Assembly (NCBI GenBank): GCA_024663395.1
Contig: JANFAH010000078.1
Span: forward strand, 173,764-237,763
Direction of reading: 5' to 3'
DNA from: Pisolithus tinctorius
Lineage: Eukaryota > Basidiomycota > Agaricomycetes > Boletales > Pisolithaceae
Length of the DNA: 64,000 nucleotides
Part shown: piece by piece, positions 1-11,450 of the stretch
Layout: each line of letters starts with the position of its first letter
Numbering within the stretch: position 1 is the stretch's first letter
Notes under the pieces: generated by a model
Told to the model about the DNA's origin: nothing
The model's database searches: none
Seen by the model: the letters and a program-made list of their open reading frames with translations, nothing else
Position numbers and translations under genes: made by a program

Positions 1-850
1 GTTTGGCACGTTTCTTACGAGCGGCCTCAACGTCGGCAGCGGTCAGCGCTTTGTAGTTTTTTGCGTCAGGGAAATCATTTGGGCAATCACGTGTGATATG
101 GTTTTGAAAGAGACGGCGGCATTTGAAACAGCCCGAGTTGTCCCGAAGGAGCTGGCGTTCCTCGACGGTGAGGGCAGGAGGGCGAGTGCGGGTGCGACCA
201 TCTGGTGCCTTCGAACCCGACGCTGCGGTGTTAGCTGAACGGCTAGGTTGAAAAGGCTTTCTACGAAGAGCCGCATCGAGTTTTGCAGCGTCGTGAACGC
301 GTTTTTCGTCAAGCAAGCGGACCAGGTCGAGCCAAGCACGGAACTGCTTCTCACGGCGGCCACCAGACAGGCGATATTCTGCAGTGAGATCCGGGTGCAT
401 GTGAGACTCTAGGTGAAAACGAAGATGGTCTTCAGTGAGGTGGAACTCGCTACCCCGTAACAGAACATTCAGACTCTCCACCTCGACAGCCCACAAGTGG
501 AAGGCTTTGTTACCCTGCGTTGACGAGAGCATTTTCTGCTGGATAGCTTCCGCCCAGTCGCTGGGAAGCCAGTACGTACGGACTTCATCCATAAACTCCG
601 AGAAGGAGAGGGCAGTCAGTCGACTGCCGTTGTTACTAATCCAGTCCTGCACACGAGGATCCAGAAGGTGACCCGCAACTTTGGCGACCTGAACGTCCTC
701 TGCTACGCTTTTTAGCCGAAAGTAATTCTCGCAACCTAGTTCCCAGCTTCGCAACCCTTCCAGGGTGATGTCACCCGCTGTTAAGAAGGGAGGGGTTTTT
801 CCAGGAGTGGTATTTTCGCATCGCGCTACCTGAGACTGTGTTGAGGACAT
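1..850 (-). CDS. Gag-like polyprotein of a Ty3/gypsy-type LTR retrotransposon (partial)
   Basis: A continuous minus-strand frame runs from an ATG at 848-850 to the window edge. It encodes a capsid-like region (aromatic-rich, e.g. WELGCENYFRL) and then a Pro/Thr/Arg linker. Near the edge comes a zinc knuckle, C-F-K-C-x6-H-x4-C (CFKCRR...HITRDC), the variant usual in Gag of basidiomycete Ty3/gypsy elements. A knuckle with basic flanks binds element RNA during particle assembly. The same frame stays open upstream of the ATG to about 1,190, coding a Ser/Pro-rich stretch with TTRSRG, which may be the real N-terminus if the start codon was lost. Protease, reverse transcriptase and integrase would lie left of the window. 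Family assignment is from motif and composition; the break at base 1 is an edge effect. Confidence 0.75.
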   Translation of the reverse strand, partial: MSSTQSQVARCENTTPGKTPPFLTAGDITLEGLRSWELGCENYFRLKSVAEDVQVAKVAGHLLDPRVQDWISNNGSRLTALSFSEFMDEVRTYWLPSDWAEAIQQKMLSSTQGNKAFHLWAVEVESLNVLLRGSEFHLTEDHLRFHLESHMHPDLTAEYRLSGGRREKQFRAWLDLVRLLDEKRVHDAAKLDAALRRKPFQPSRSANTAASGSKAPDGRTRTRPPALTVEERQLLRDNSGCFKCRRLFQNHITRDCPNDFPDAKNYKALTAADVEAARKKRAK

Positions 851-1199
851 CGCGAAGACAGGGAGAACCACTGTGAAGCTGTCAGACGACGATGAGCTAT
901 CCGTGGAAGTCGGAGACGGTGGAAGGGATGCTGGTAACGGGATGTGTGAAGGGGAGATAGGCGGAGACGGAGCGGTGCTGGGCAGGGCCACGGGCAGTAG
1001 CGTAGATGGCAGGGGAGTAGAGGCAGCGTGTGACGTAGACAGCGAAGACGAAGACGAGGACAACGGCGATGACAACGATGTCGCGGGCGGAGGGTTATTC
1101 CCTCGACTACGGGTAGTCAAGGGTACGGGGACGGAGGGAACGCGACGGGACGGCAGTTTACGGGACGGCAGTTTGACACCTCTAGCAGGCGTCGACAAC

Positions 1200-1499
1200 A
1201 CTCAGAACGGCTCACAACGACGACAGAACGTGGACAGGCGTGTGGGGATTAGACAATCAAGCGTATACGCTGATACAAGATGCTCAACAGAGCAAGTGAG
1301 AGGAAAGAGAGAAAAAGAAGAGATGACCTGCACATACATGCAGCACCAGTATATATATCCCCAGGGTCCAAACAGTACAACACAGCAGGAGGGATCCGCA
1401 CGGGGAATAGGAGATGTGACGACGTGAAGCGATAGCGTGAACGGTGCGTACGGTGCGTGAGTGGCAAGCGGTAAGTGGTAAGGTAAGCGAACGCTTACA
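1200..1499 (-). mobile_element. Candidate 5' LTR of the Gag-bearing element
   Basis: Read on the minus strand, a sequence beginning TGTAAGCGTTCGCTTACC starts at 1,499, just upstream of the Gag frame. TGTAAG is a common 5' LTR terminus in fungal Ty3/gypsy elements. I could not fix the inner LTR border or a primer-binding site, and the partner LTR is outside the window, so the boundary is tentative. Confidence 0.3.
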
Positions 1500-2487
1500 C
1501 ATAGCTGAAAGGAGGTTGTCAAAGCACACCTGCGAATTAGCGCTACGCAGTCGCGGACGCGAATTCACACAGTAGATTTCCTGCTGACTTGCATGTTGAA
1601 TGGCAGGTCATAATATCTTCCAAAGATGAACAAGACCTTGGAAACGGACGGTATGCTCTGTTGTAACAAGCGACATTTGAAGCCAATTCAAGTTATCCAT
1701 ACGTACTTGATGTAGTAACTTGAGGACGCGAACAGATGAGACGCAACCGTGACTATTAGTACTTCCAGATATACCTGACCGCATGTAAACGCAGTCTCAG
1801 GTCTAACCCTTACTTAGTTCGAGAACTGACTTACTGAGGCAGTTAACAGACGCTGCACGGTGACTCACTCTCCTTTATTTCGCACCCTGATTTTTTCTAT
1901 AATGCATCGACCCTCTTGCACCTGCGACGCCATTTGAACTGCAATTGCGATTACAAGCTCAGTGCTGTATGGAAGCACGACGTGCGTTCCACAGCACTGT
2001 CTGATCAGGTTCGTTGTCACCTGATCACAGTGTTCACAGCTTGGTGGCGTTTCTGAAAAGTTCTGATGTGATTCGAACGAATTCGTGCTGTTTTGATCAT
2101 CAAAGGCTGTAACTCTCCAAAGCCATCGGGGCTTGAAGCTGATAAGTTCAGGATCATTACGTAAATGATGGCTTTTCTCTCCACTCTGCTAAACCCGAAG
2201 TAGCCTTTGCTCGTTATGCAACGGAGTCATGGCGCCACGCTATTGAGCGGATCAAGCGAATGGCAGCCCGGGCCGTGATCCTTCTTGCCGCCAGCTCCAA
2301 ATGCTTTGATGGTCCAACTCACGCCATCATATTCGGAGGTCCAACGAAACACATGGTCACCTTTGGTTCAGGCGCTGTGCGTTGATGCTCGATTTTCAAG
2401 CTTTATCTCCCAATCAAGCTTCGTTATGGAACGTGAATAAATAGTCAACGGTAAAAGAATACTTCGTTCACTGCACGACACTACATC

Positions 2488-3600
2488 ATGCGTCCGTCCA
2501 GCCCATGCAAACATATCTGCAGCCGAAGAGAGCAGTTTGCATCACGCCTTGCAGCAGGTAGGATCATTTGGACATCAACATCAGAGTCCAAAGACCCCTG
2601 CTCAACATTATCTTCCACTCAGTATCAGCATTCTCCGGACTTTTCCTGCGTGGCTCCAACCGAGCTAGAAAAGAGCATTGTTCGTACGACGCCTTTCACT
2701 TCTCGAGGATCGAGCAAGGCGATAGCCTACCCAACGCAATGGCTCGCCATCAGCACATCCTCTTCGGTCAGCTTTTCCTGAGACCTAAGAAAAGAGTTCT
2801 CGCTGTGGCATGTGGCAGCGGCACCGTATCTCGACAACTCGTGCATTTCTCTGACGTCGATGTCATCGGGATCGACACAGACAGTCGCCTTGTCCGTAGT
2901 TTGTATCCTCCTTCTGCTGGCATCCTGCTAGACCAACATTTAAATAGATTTCAAGGGCAAGGACCACTGCAGAAGAGGCAGGTCTTACAGATCGACTCAC
3001 CTACCATCACGGTCAGCATCCCCACGTTGTCCTGTACATGATCTCGACTGACGATCGTCAACAGTCGGGGACCTTTGTGAAGCCCTTACTAACTTCCCGG
3101 ACTGCTCTTTCGATGCTGTATTTGCCATTGAACTTGGATATGTACGAGGTTCATATGCTTGTCATGGTTTGGGCTAACATATTGTCATAGCGAATCACTT
3201 CGCCAAAAATGTTTTATAAACATGTTAAGAGGATACTTAAGCCCTCCGGCAGAGTACATCACATCACCCCCACGCAGATCCACGTAAACTTACGCTGTTA
3301 CATGTTAGCTTGCGATCTACGAATGGTGTTTCACCGACGCAATGACTCCGACTGATCCAGAGCACGTAGTGGCGGCCCAGAACCTCCTGCAGAGCTTCCC
3401 AAAGACTGTACAGGAGAATCCCCTCAGTACCATTGCAGATCTTATGGCCAACCTGAGGGCAGGGGGACTCGTGAATGTTACCGCCAGAGACCTCTCTCTA
3501 CGTCACACTGACATTCCGTGGTACCGTCCCCTCGAAAGCCAGCAGAGCACTCGATCCAGCCCATCTGTGTCTCTCAGCTGGTGGTACGGGCAACTGTCCA
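2488..3600 (+). pseudogene. Decayed sterol C-24 methyltransferase-like gene, copy 1
   Basis: Pieces in different frames together resemble an SMT-family SAM methyltransferase. An N-terminal exon starts MRPSSPCKHICSRRE. Then comes an aromatic/His substrate region (YDAFHFSRIEQ, AMARHQHILF). Motif I is VLAVACGSGTVSR with the acidic ribose-binding residue at VIGIDTDSR (about 2,790-2,900). Later pieces read FPDCSFDAVFAIEL (about 3,090-3,140) and MFYKHVKRILKPSGRV (about 3,205-3,255). Frames change between blocks and at least one stop interrupts the C-terminal third, so a full enzyme is unlikely. Known family members methylate C-24 of sterols or related triterpenes; whether the parent gene did so is inference. 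Neighbouring P450s fit a terpenoid or sterol-modifying context. Confidence 0.65.
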
Positions 3601-4574
3601 GCAGGGCGTTGTTGACAGCAGGGCGTCTACAAGTGCGTGCATAACAGCTCTCGTCTTCGCTTGGCTGATTTTATTCCCGAGCAGATATTTAGTCCAATGG
3701 TGCTCGTAACGGGCGAGAAAGGACCATCATTTTAGCGCACTCACGAGTCTCGCGATAGTTTCACATTTACGACAGTCCCCGAGTGCTCACTGCAGAAGTG
3801 ATTCATACACCGTTTAGGTGATGCGGCCATGTCTTCTTGACATGGCCAGGGGTAGTGTGTACACAACCTACTTACCCAGACTGGACTGTGACTGCGGTGT
3901 GACGCCACGGAACCCAAAAACAAGCAGAAATATCGAGACACGATGTCCAGAAGTATAACATGGTTCAAGAGGGACAAAGAACGCTCGAATGAAAATCCTC
4001 TACTTCCTAGCAGCAAGAGAGCCGTTGGTTGTGGACGTCGCAGTCACTGAATTTGCTGAAGTCGTGGTTATGTTGGGGTGTGTGGCAACTCAGCGCATGT
4101 ATTTTCGTTGTTAGATTCTAAGAAGAGAATAACGGCCTCTTGTTGTTGCGGTACTCTTGAAAGGGCACGGCAGCAGAGCGGATGAGGGTAGGGCCTTCAC
4201 ATTCATCGAAGGTGGTGGCATATATAAATAAGGCGAAGGGGGGAAAGCTTCCCCAACAAGTACTGGGTTGCAACGCCAAATAGAAGTATCCTAAGCTAAT
4301 ATGCATACTCTAGCATCACAATAAGCACCATCGTCCGGAGCTGGATCACCACCGAAAGTAGAAAGGTCAATGGAGAGATCGTGGCAAAACCCCATCGTGC
4401 TTCCAAAAGTTCAAATTCTTACTCTGCGTAATTGTAGGGGCGTCCACTGCGGACGCCAATGATACCATGAACGTTGCACGACATAGCAATGGACGAAAAC
4501 AGGAGTAGCTCCACGGTGATGATAGTTGAGTACTTGAGTATCGGACGAGCTTCAGGTCACTCAAAATGCAAGAC

Positions 4575-4815
4575 CAGCAAGCTTCGCATTCCATATCATT
4601 CATTTTTCGTGCTACTCTCTAGTCTCCTCATCACAGAGCTCGACGTCGACTTTCCATTCACGCAAGAAATGCACCAAGAAAGAAGCCGTCTCGACCTGGG
4701 CGAGCTTGCACGTTGAAACGTCTCCGGATTGTGATCTATGCGGACGTGTTAGATGAATGAAGTGAATGTGACACGAGCTCAACTTACGGATGGCGATCAT
4801 GTTAATACTATGTAA
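4575..4815 (-). pseudogene. P450 3' remnant lacking the heme-binding loop (copy 1)
   Basis: On the minus strand, a GTAAGT...CATAG intron and flanking sequence match intron 10 and exon 11 of the intact P450 at 11,039-13,173. After the HNPETF codons the copy jumps to sequence matching KFTQVEAACFLAHFLRDW in the intact gene. The deletion removes the segment that carries FGAGPRVCVGR, including the cysteine that ligates heme iron. A TAG stop follows shortly after (ETRE, stop). No upstream P450 exons are present. This is a dead fragment left by the segmental duplication. Confidence 0.8.
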
Positions 4816-4869
4816 AAGCCCTGCAGGCGCTCCTGGATGCATGCGTTGATAGCACGTGAAAGCAGTGAA

Positions 4870-6640
4870 TCAGTGATTACGAAGTTTTACAAACAGAAGG
4901 ATCTTAAAGGACTCAAATTTCTATTGGGCGTATGTACTTCTAGGAGGGAACTTAGAGTTTGTTTATGAAAGTGATGCAGCAAGATGGGGAACGTCGATGT
5001 CTATGGAAGAGGAAGAAAGTCTGTGCAAGCATCACAAATATGAACAGTAGCAAATGGGTTGTTGCATAGAGACAATTACACAGAGTGGTAGATCACATAA
5101 CTGCGGAATGGAATGGGAGACTATTATATTTTTCGGCAAAGAAGGGCGTACAAGCGGTGTTCGATGATGTGGAGGATTGGTGGGATGTAAAATGAAGTAG
5201 AGTCGCAAACTTGGCCACCGAGTGTCCAAAGAGAGTCGATGACACCCAGATACTAGAACGTGGTAATGAGGTTGTGCACGATGATGAGGAATTGTTGCGA
5301 AGTCGATAATCAACCACGATCACTCGGAGATTGGACTTGAGATCTACAAGCAAAGGCGGGGTGGTGGGTTTCTTCCCAGGAAATGGAGCAGAAACCACGG
5401 GGTACACCGACCCAATACTGAAATCATTGTGCATGGTAACGTGCTCAAACGTGTACTCTCGCCATATAAACTCGTAACTGATGGCGACCTCGTCACTGAC
5501 ACAAGCGACACGTCACCCGCCAGTTTTAGGCATGTTTTGGGATTTTTTTACAGTATTGGTTTATGTAATTGCCCTTTTAGGACGAACAAGAGAAGCAAGA
5601 AATCTCAGTGGTAGCAACTTCTGCCGATCACGAACTTGTTCGTCATTCCCTGTGAGTTGTCACTAGTCACTTCTGCCAACACTCTGCCGGGGTACTGAAG
5701 ATGTGACGAAACCGACTCATACCTGGGCATGCTTTCAGGGAATGCACCATGTGTCGTCTTTGATTCTGCGCTTGCTCTCAGTGTAATTGTATGGCAGTCA
5801 GCTGTGGGGAATATGCTCCTAGGAGGTTTCGATTTGATTCTACTTCTTCTTACAACCGATCGGCGTACATAGGCAAGCTATGTATGGGAGGGTTTGTTCA
5901 ACTTTGCACCAAGCCGGAACTGCCTACTGTGCCTTGATCCGTTTCTAGTTGAGTGTATGCATCACTGATGTCACCCTATTCGACGGTGTATACTTACTGA
6001 TCTTCGTGACAGCACTTATAGTCTCCCAACTGCATTCGAGTGAAGACGATCCCATCGTCAAATTGCAAAGGCTTGCGTTGCGCCTGCCATACTACCCCTA
6101 TTACACTTCTCCAGTCCGTGTAGTTGGTTGCACAAGAGACACTTCACCGGGAAGTTCCCATGGCATCTTCGGAGCGGTTCCAGCGCTCCTATGCAGTGTA
6201 TGACTCGTTCAATGGTATCTGTGTGGGGATGGTATCGGTACGGGCGATTGGTACGGCCCAGACTATCTCGAGAACTCCTCTCAAGAAGCGCCTAGTGTGC
6301 TAGCTTTCACTGCTAGCGTTCTATATTAGTTTTCTTGCTGTTCCGAATAGGACAGGCATATCTGTCGCGAACACTTTTCGGCATGGATACCAGGTACGTT
6401 GCTGCATTGGTGTTTTTGCTAGGACAAGCATCTGGGACTCAAGTACTCAGGGTTGACCCTGTGATTTCTCGCTTGTCGGTATTGATATACTCATGTTCGT
6501 CGTTTGTAGCCCTTGTGCGTGACACCCGATGGCCTCATTATCTGGATGCGAGCCATTTGCAATGATGCTCAGTACTGCTCTTCATGCACTTTCCCAGTTT
6601 ATCTATTACAACAGCCACCTTACTTGTCGACACGTATCTC
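4870..6640. other. Intergenic stretch, no gene supported
   Basis: Only short open frames occur on both strands. None has a recognisable motif or a convincing exon-intron structure. Confidence 0.5.
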
Positions 6641-6660
6641 GGGGACATACTACGAACAAA

Positions 6661-8353
6661 TCAGTTTCCTCCTCCTGCCGGGTTCATCCACACCATCACA
6701 TCATGTTCTGTCTGCTGAACACCGATACTTTGTTTTTTCGCTCTGGGGGGCAACAGGTTCGTCGATCCGAGGCCGAATTCATGTTTGTCGGAGTCCGCGT
6801 GCGTGATGCGCAGGTGGTACACGCAGAGCGCGACGAGGAGCTTTATTTCATAGACGGCGAGGTGCCGTCCCTTGCACTGCGGCGAAAAGAGAACATTTCA
6901 GTTCTCCGACTACTCAGACCATAACCGTGGCGGTCACTTACGATTTCACGTCCGCCTCCCCAAATAAAGAACGGCAGTCCAGTTCGTTTTGGCCGTGTGG
7001 ACTCGCCATCAGTCCCCTCCAGTCCGCTTGCATACCTGCTCGTCGCAAACCTGTCTGGCACAAATCTGTTCGGTTGTTCATACCATCGTCCGTCCCAATG
7101 TGCCCCCATCAGATGCGCTAACACATACTCCCCCTTGCGTACCATCACTCGCTGACCCGCTCCTGCGTCCACGACCAATTCTGTGTCGCATGATGCCTGC
7201 CTTATGGGTGTTGATATTTGCCTCAATCGTATCGTCTCCTGGACGACCGAGTCAAGTAGTGAGAGACCGGACCCATCAAGCGCGTGTGCGTCTGCGCGGA
7301 GCAAAGTGGGAAGGTCAGTGACACACGGAGCGTTGTCCCTCCCGATAACCCCCTGCGCGTGCACTACTCCATCGATCTCTGCACGCAGCCGTGCGGCGAG
7401 CTTCTCGTCCGCCAGAATTTCCGCCAGTGCCCAGAAGGTTACGTTCGTCGAATTTGCGTACAATCCCCAGAGGAAGACAAGCAGCAGCCCGGCCTTTTCT
7501 TCCAGGGAAAGCTTATTTGCCCTGAAGATGTCGACTGTACCCGACATGAGATCCCCCAATGTGCTACCTTTCTCTGCCTGGGCGATGTAAGTGCTGAGCC
7601 GATCGATGAGGCGCTTGCGCGCGTCTGCGGACCGCCGCCAGTTGAAAGGGACCATGTGCAGTCTCGCGTAAATGCTCTCGTCCAAACAGTTCATGTCGTC
7701 GTAAATATCATCGGTGAACGATGGGCCAAAAAGTGCATGGCACACCGCTGCAAGCCGACTTCTGCCCACGACCTCCATTAATGACACGGCCTTCGTCCCC
7801 TTCTCGGAACGCGCGACAAACGTGTTCATCTCCTGCAGAAGCCGTTCCACATAAGTCGTTGTAAACTTGCGCATTGAAGTTTTGGCCAAGGTACGTCCGA
7901 CCATGGGAGCTATCTGATGCTGTAGGATCTCTTGCAAGGGCAGGAGGTTCTCCCGGAGTCCAGCGATTGCCTTGATCAGTTCGATATGCATGAAATCACT
8001 TTTGAAAACGTTGTGTTGGTCTCGCAGGATTGCGTTGATGCCGTCGGGGGAGGAGATGACAATCAGCTGTCGGCCACCAATACGCGTCTTGAAGACCGGG
8101 CCATATTCTTTACTGGATGCAAGGTGGTGTTGGTATACTAGTCAGTACAGGTTCGACGAAGGGGCACTTACAGACAGCTCCCCAGGAATCCGCTTGGATT
8201 ACGGATGTATTGGATGCCTGTGCCGATGTACGGAAGGAAGCTAGGTACCACAGGGGGATATTCTCCCGCACGAGGGCGGCGGAAATGAGACGATACGAAC
8301 ACAATCGCGATGAACGCAAAAGTGACCACGACGACCGTGTCCAATAAGGCCAT
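6661..8353 (-). CDS. Cytochrome P450, CYP7/CYP8-like class (intact, 3 exons)
   Basis: Model: exons 8,353-8,172, 8,112-6,942 and 6,876-6,661; introns of 59 and 65 bp with GTAAGT donors. Total 1,569 nt, 522 aa, no frame break. The N-terminus is a single membrane anchor (MALLDTVVVVTFAFIAIVFV) followed by basic residues and a proline-rich hinge, placing it on the ER face. The I-helix reads LWGLYANSTNVTFW, resembling the ANTxPxxFW form of CYP7/CYP8 enzymes and not the usual AGxxT. The K-helix ExxR is ETIR. The heme loop FIWGGGREICKGR is assembled across the last intron, with its cysteine as the first codon of exon 3. Substrate is unknown. A decayed inverted copy lies at 25,070-26,460, and methyltransferase copies flank the gene. 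Confidence 0.92.
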
Positions 8354-9164
8354 AACCTAAAAGTTAGAAGGCGCAGTGAGCATTACAGAGTCTCAGACTT
8401 TGCTTTTAAGCAATACAGGGCATAGCTCTTTGGAATCAAAGGTGGTCAATCCAGGGTGTGACTTGCAGTTGAATTCCCGGAGATCTCGTTAAACCAGTGG
8501 CACACTCCAAATCATAGAGTTCAAGAATAGGTTGGTAGCCCGGTCATCGTAGGTCACCGCATGATCACTGTGACTTGGCTAGTTTCTCGCCCGCAGCTTG
8601 ACATCCAGCCCGGATCTTTCGGTGAGTGTATCAATTCATCAAGCACTTTCAAGGGCTTGCCACGAGAAAGGTTCACGCAGCTGCACTCTCTGCTTGGGAC
8701 ATTTCACTACAATAACTTGTAAGTTAAAAAGAGCAAACCCATCCGGGTACTACAGGGGCCCAAATTTCGCGAACCTACCTACCCCTAATTACATAATAAT
8801 TGGTTTGCATCCGTTCGCAGCGCTCAGCTTTTAATAGTCCTTCTCCGTCGGTCAGTTTCGAAACGTCTGGCCACAAGACCTGAGCTCAGCAGCCCGCCCG
8901 CGAGAACCCAATCACCGATCGGACGATTGGGTGGTCTGCAGCATTCCATCAAAGACATGTCGGTTAACTTGGGTAGGAACCAATGTAAGGGAACCCATGC
9001 CAAAATGGGATATCAAGGATATCAACGGAGCGCCTGTGTCGCCTGCGGCATCTACTTACGACGGGGCCTGTGCTGGTATGACCCGCGCCATATGCCGAAG
9101 GGGCCACACTACTAGATCCCATTAACGATCACCGCCCTACGGTGGCGTTTTCTGAAACAGACGA

Positions 9165-11450
9165 ACGAATTCGTCCAAGACTGTAACATCGACAAACCCT
9201 CGAAGTTAACTTGAAGGCCGGCTGCCAGTGCGCGCAACAGAAACACTGCATTCAAGATCAAAGATCACTGCGCAACTGACAACCTTTCTCTTCACACCGT
9301 TTACTAACCGTAAGTGTAAATACCACTTGCTCATCGTGCAACGGAATCATGGACTAGCCTATCAAGCGCATGGCAGCCCGGGCAGTGACATGTGATTCTT
9401 CTTGCTGCAGGCTCCAAGTACCTTGATAGCCTGACCCACGCCATCATATTCGGGCGTTCGACGAAACACACGGCTGCCTCTGATTCTGGCACTGCATCGT
9501 GCTCGATTTTCGAGCTTCAGTTCCTAATCAAGCTTCGTTATGGAACATGAATGAATAGTCAGCGTGAAAGAGCCTTCAATGGCTACGCGACATTACTACA
9601 TGGGTCCGTCCAACCCATACGAACATATCTACAGTCGAAGAGAGTTGTTTGTGTCACACTTTGCAGCAGGTAGGATCACCTGAAAATTAGAGTCCGAGGA
9701 CACTAGTGTTTTCCGGACTTTTTTACGTGGTTCCCAACAGAGCTGGAGAAGGGCTTTGTTCGTACGATGCCTTTCACTTCTCGAGGATTGAACAAGACAA
9801 TAGCCTACCCAATGTAATGGCTCGCCATCAACACATCGTTTTCAGTCTCTTTTCCCTGAGATCTCAGAAAACTGTTCTAGCTGTAGCATGCGGTAGCGGC
9901 ACCGTATCTCGATACTCCGTTCAATCGACCAATGTCAATATCGTCGGGATCGACACAGACAGTCGTCTTGTCCGTAGCCTTCATCACCATCCAGGCGTCC
10001 TGATTACCAGCATTTAAATAGATTTCAAGGGCAAGAATCGCTGTGGAGAAGGCAGGTCTTGCAGCTAAATTCACTTACCATCACGGTTCGCGTTCTAGTC
10101 CGTTGTTCCGTACAAGATCTTGGCTGACGGTCGCCGACAATCTGAGACATTTGCGAAGCCCCTACTAACTTTCCGGACTGTCCCTTTGACGCTGTATTTT
10201 CCATTTAACTTGGATATGCAAAGGTTCTTTTGCTTGTCATGTTGGGGGCTAACTCATGACCACTGTGAATCACTTCACCTGAGATGTTCTATGAACGTAT
10301 TGAAAGGATACTCAGGCCGGTCAGCAAGGTACTACGTAATATCACCTCGCACGCGAGTGCACAGAATCACACTGCCACGTGTTAGTTTGCGATCTATGAA
10401 TGATGCTTTATCAACGCAATGGTTCCAGTTAACGCGGAGCACGTAGCGGAAGCCCCGAACTCCCTCCTGTGCTCAGGAGAATTCCCTTGGTACCATTGCA
10501 GATCTTATATCAAACCTGAGAGCAGGGAACTCTACTGCCAAGGACCTCTCTCCTCGTCACACTGACATATCGTAGTATCGTCCCATCGAAGGCGACCAGG
10601 GCCATCGATGCAACCCGTCTGTTTCTCTCAGCCGGTGGTACGGGAAACTCCCTTCATGGCGTTGACGACGGCAGGGTACCTGCCAGTGTGTACATAATAG
10701 CTCTCGTCTTCATTTTATTCCTGAGCAAATTTTTTAGTCCCCTGGTGCTTGTAACCTGCGCGAAAGGAATCGTATTATTGAAGGGAGTTGTACTCATCAT
10801 CTCGTGGTAGTTTCACGTCCACGATGGCATTGAATGCTCACTGTAGGAATAATCATTGGTGATCCGCTACTTACACCCAGTGACTTTGTCTTGTCGACAT
10901 GACCAGGGATGGTGTGGACGCAACCTCCTTACCCACACTGGACTGTTCCGTGTGACGCCACGAAGTCAGAAAACGAGCAGAAATACTGAGATACATGTTC
11001 AGAAGTACAAAATGCCCAACGGAGACAGGATGAATCCGCTACTTTCTAGCAATAAGCTTCAGGTCCACGGGTCCAACCCCGAAGGCAATACCAGTAAGCT
11101 TTGTATTCCCCATCACTCGTTCTTCGTGCTGCTCCCTGGTCTCCCCATTACAGAGCTCGACGTCGAGTTTCCAGTCACGCAAGAAATGCGCCAAGAAACA
11201 AGCCGCTTCCACCTGGGTGAACTTGCGACCTACGCATACACGTGGCCCAGCGCCGAACATGGTGAGATCATGCTCGGATACCCCGTACCAGCGTGAGGGA
11301 CGCCACACATCAGGGTCAGGAAACGTCTCGGGGTTGTGATCTATGCATGACGTTTTAAATGAGTAAGTGCGCGTGACACAAGCTCCACTTACGGATGGCG
11401 ACCATGTCGATAATGATCCTCGAACCCTTGGGAAACACGATAGTTCCCGG
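9165..11450. repeat. Segmental duplication, copy 2
   Basis: This is the direct-oriented partner of 2,085-4,860. It contains the second methyltransferase copy and the 3' exons of the intact 11-exon P450. Upstream intergenic DNA is also conserved, for example GGCAGCCCGGGC at 2,262 and 9,371. Confidence 0.8.
9600..10600 (+). pseudogene. Decayed sterol C-24 methyltransferase-like gene, copy 2
   Basis: The gene starts MGPSNPYEHIYSRREL at 9,600 and parallels copy 1. Visible pieces include YDAFHFSRIEQ (about 9,757), AMARHQHI replaced by VMARHQHI, the SAM motif VLAVACGSGTVSR (about 9,880) and IVGIDTDSR (about 9,940), then degraded matches to the FDAV and RILKP regions. Codons at the expected motif V region are out of frame, and the C-terminal exon contains stops. 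It retains the SAM-binding core in one open segment (9,706-10,017), but a full-length protein is not encoded. It is probably non-functional; an unusual splice pattern cannot be wholly excluded. Confidence 0.62.

Larger units (their letters stand above)
2085..4860. repeat. Segmental duplication, copy 1 (methyltransferase + P450 3' end)
   Basis: This block is collinear and in the same orientation with about 9,165-11,450. Matching landmarks are the shared intergenic stretch containing ATCAAGCTTCGTTATGGAAC, the methyltransferase start (ATG at 2,488 versus 9,600), the GGCACCGTATCTCGA stretch, and the last P450 intron with its CTTACGGATGGCGA border. Divergence by substitutions and small indels is visible throughout, so the event is not recent. 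Copy 1 keeps only the 3' end of the P450, whereas copy 2 runs into a complete P450 gene. Confidence 0.8.

Noticed and set aside
873..1427. 184-codon plus-strand acidic frame
   Set aside because: It is the complement of the Ser/Pro-rich leader of the Gag frame; Asp/Glu runs are its reverse reading.
6927..7781. Several plus-strand frames of 64-165 codons
   Set aside because: Antisense shadows of the intact P450 exon 2.
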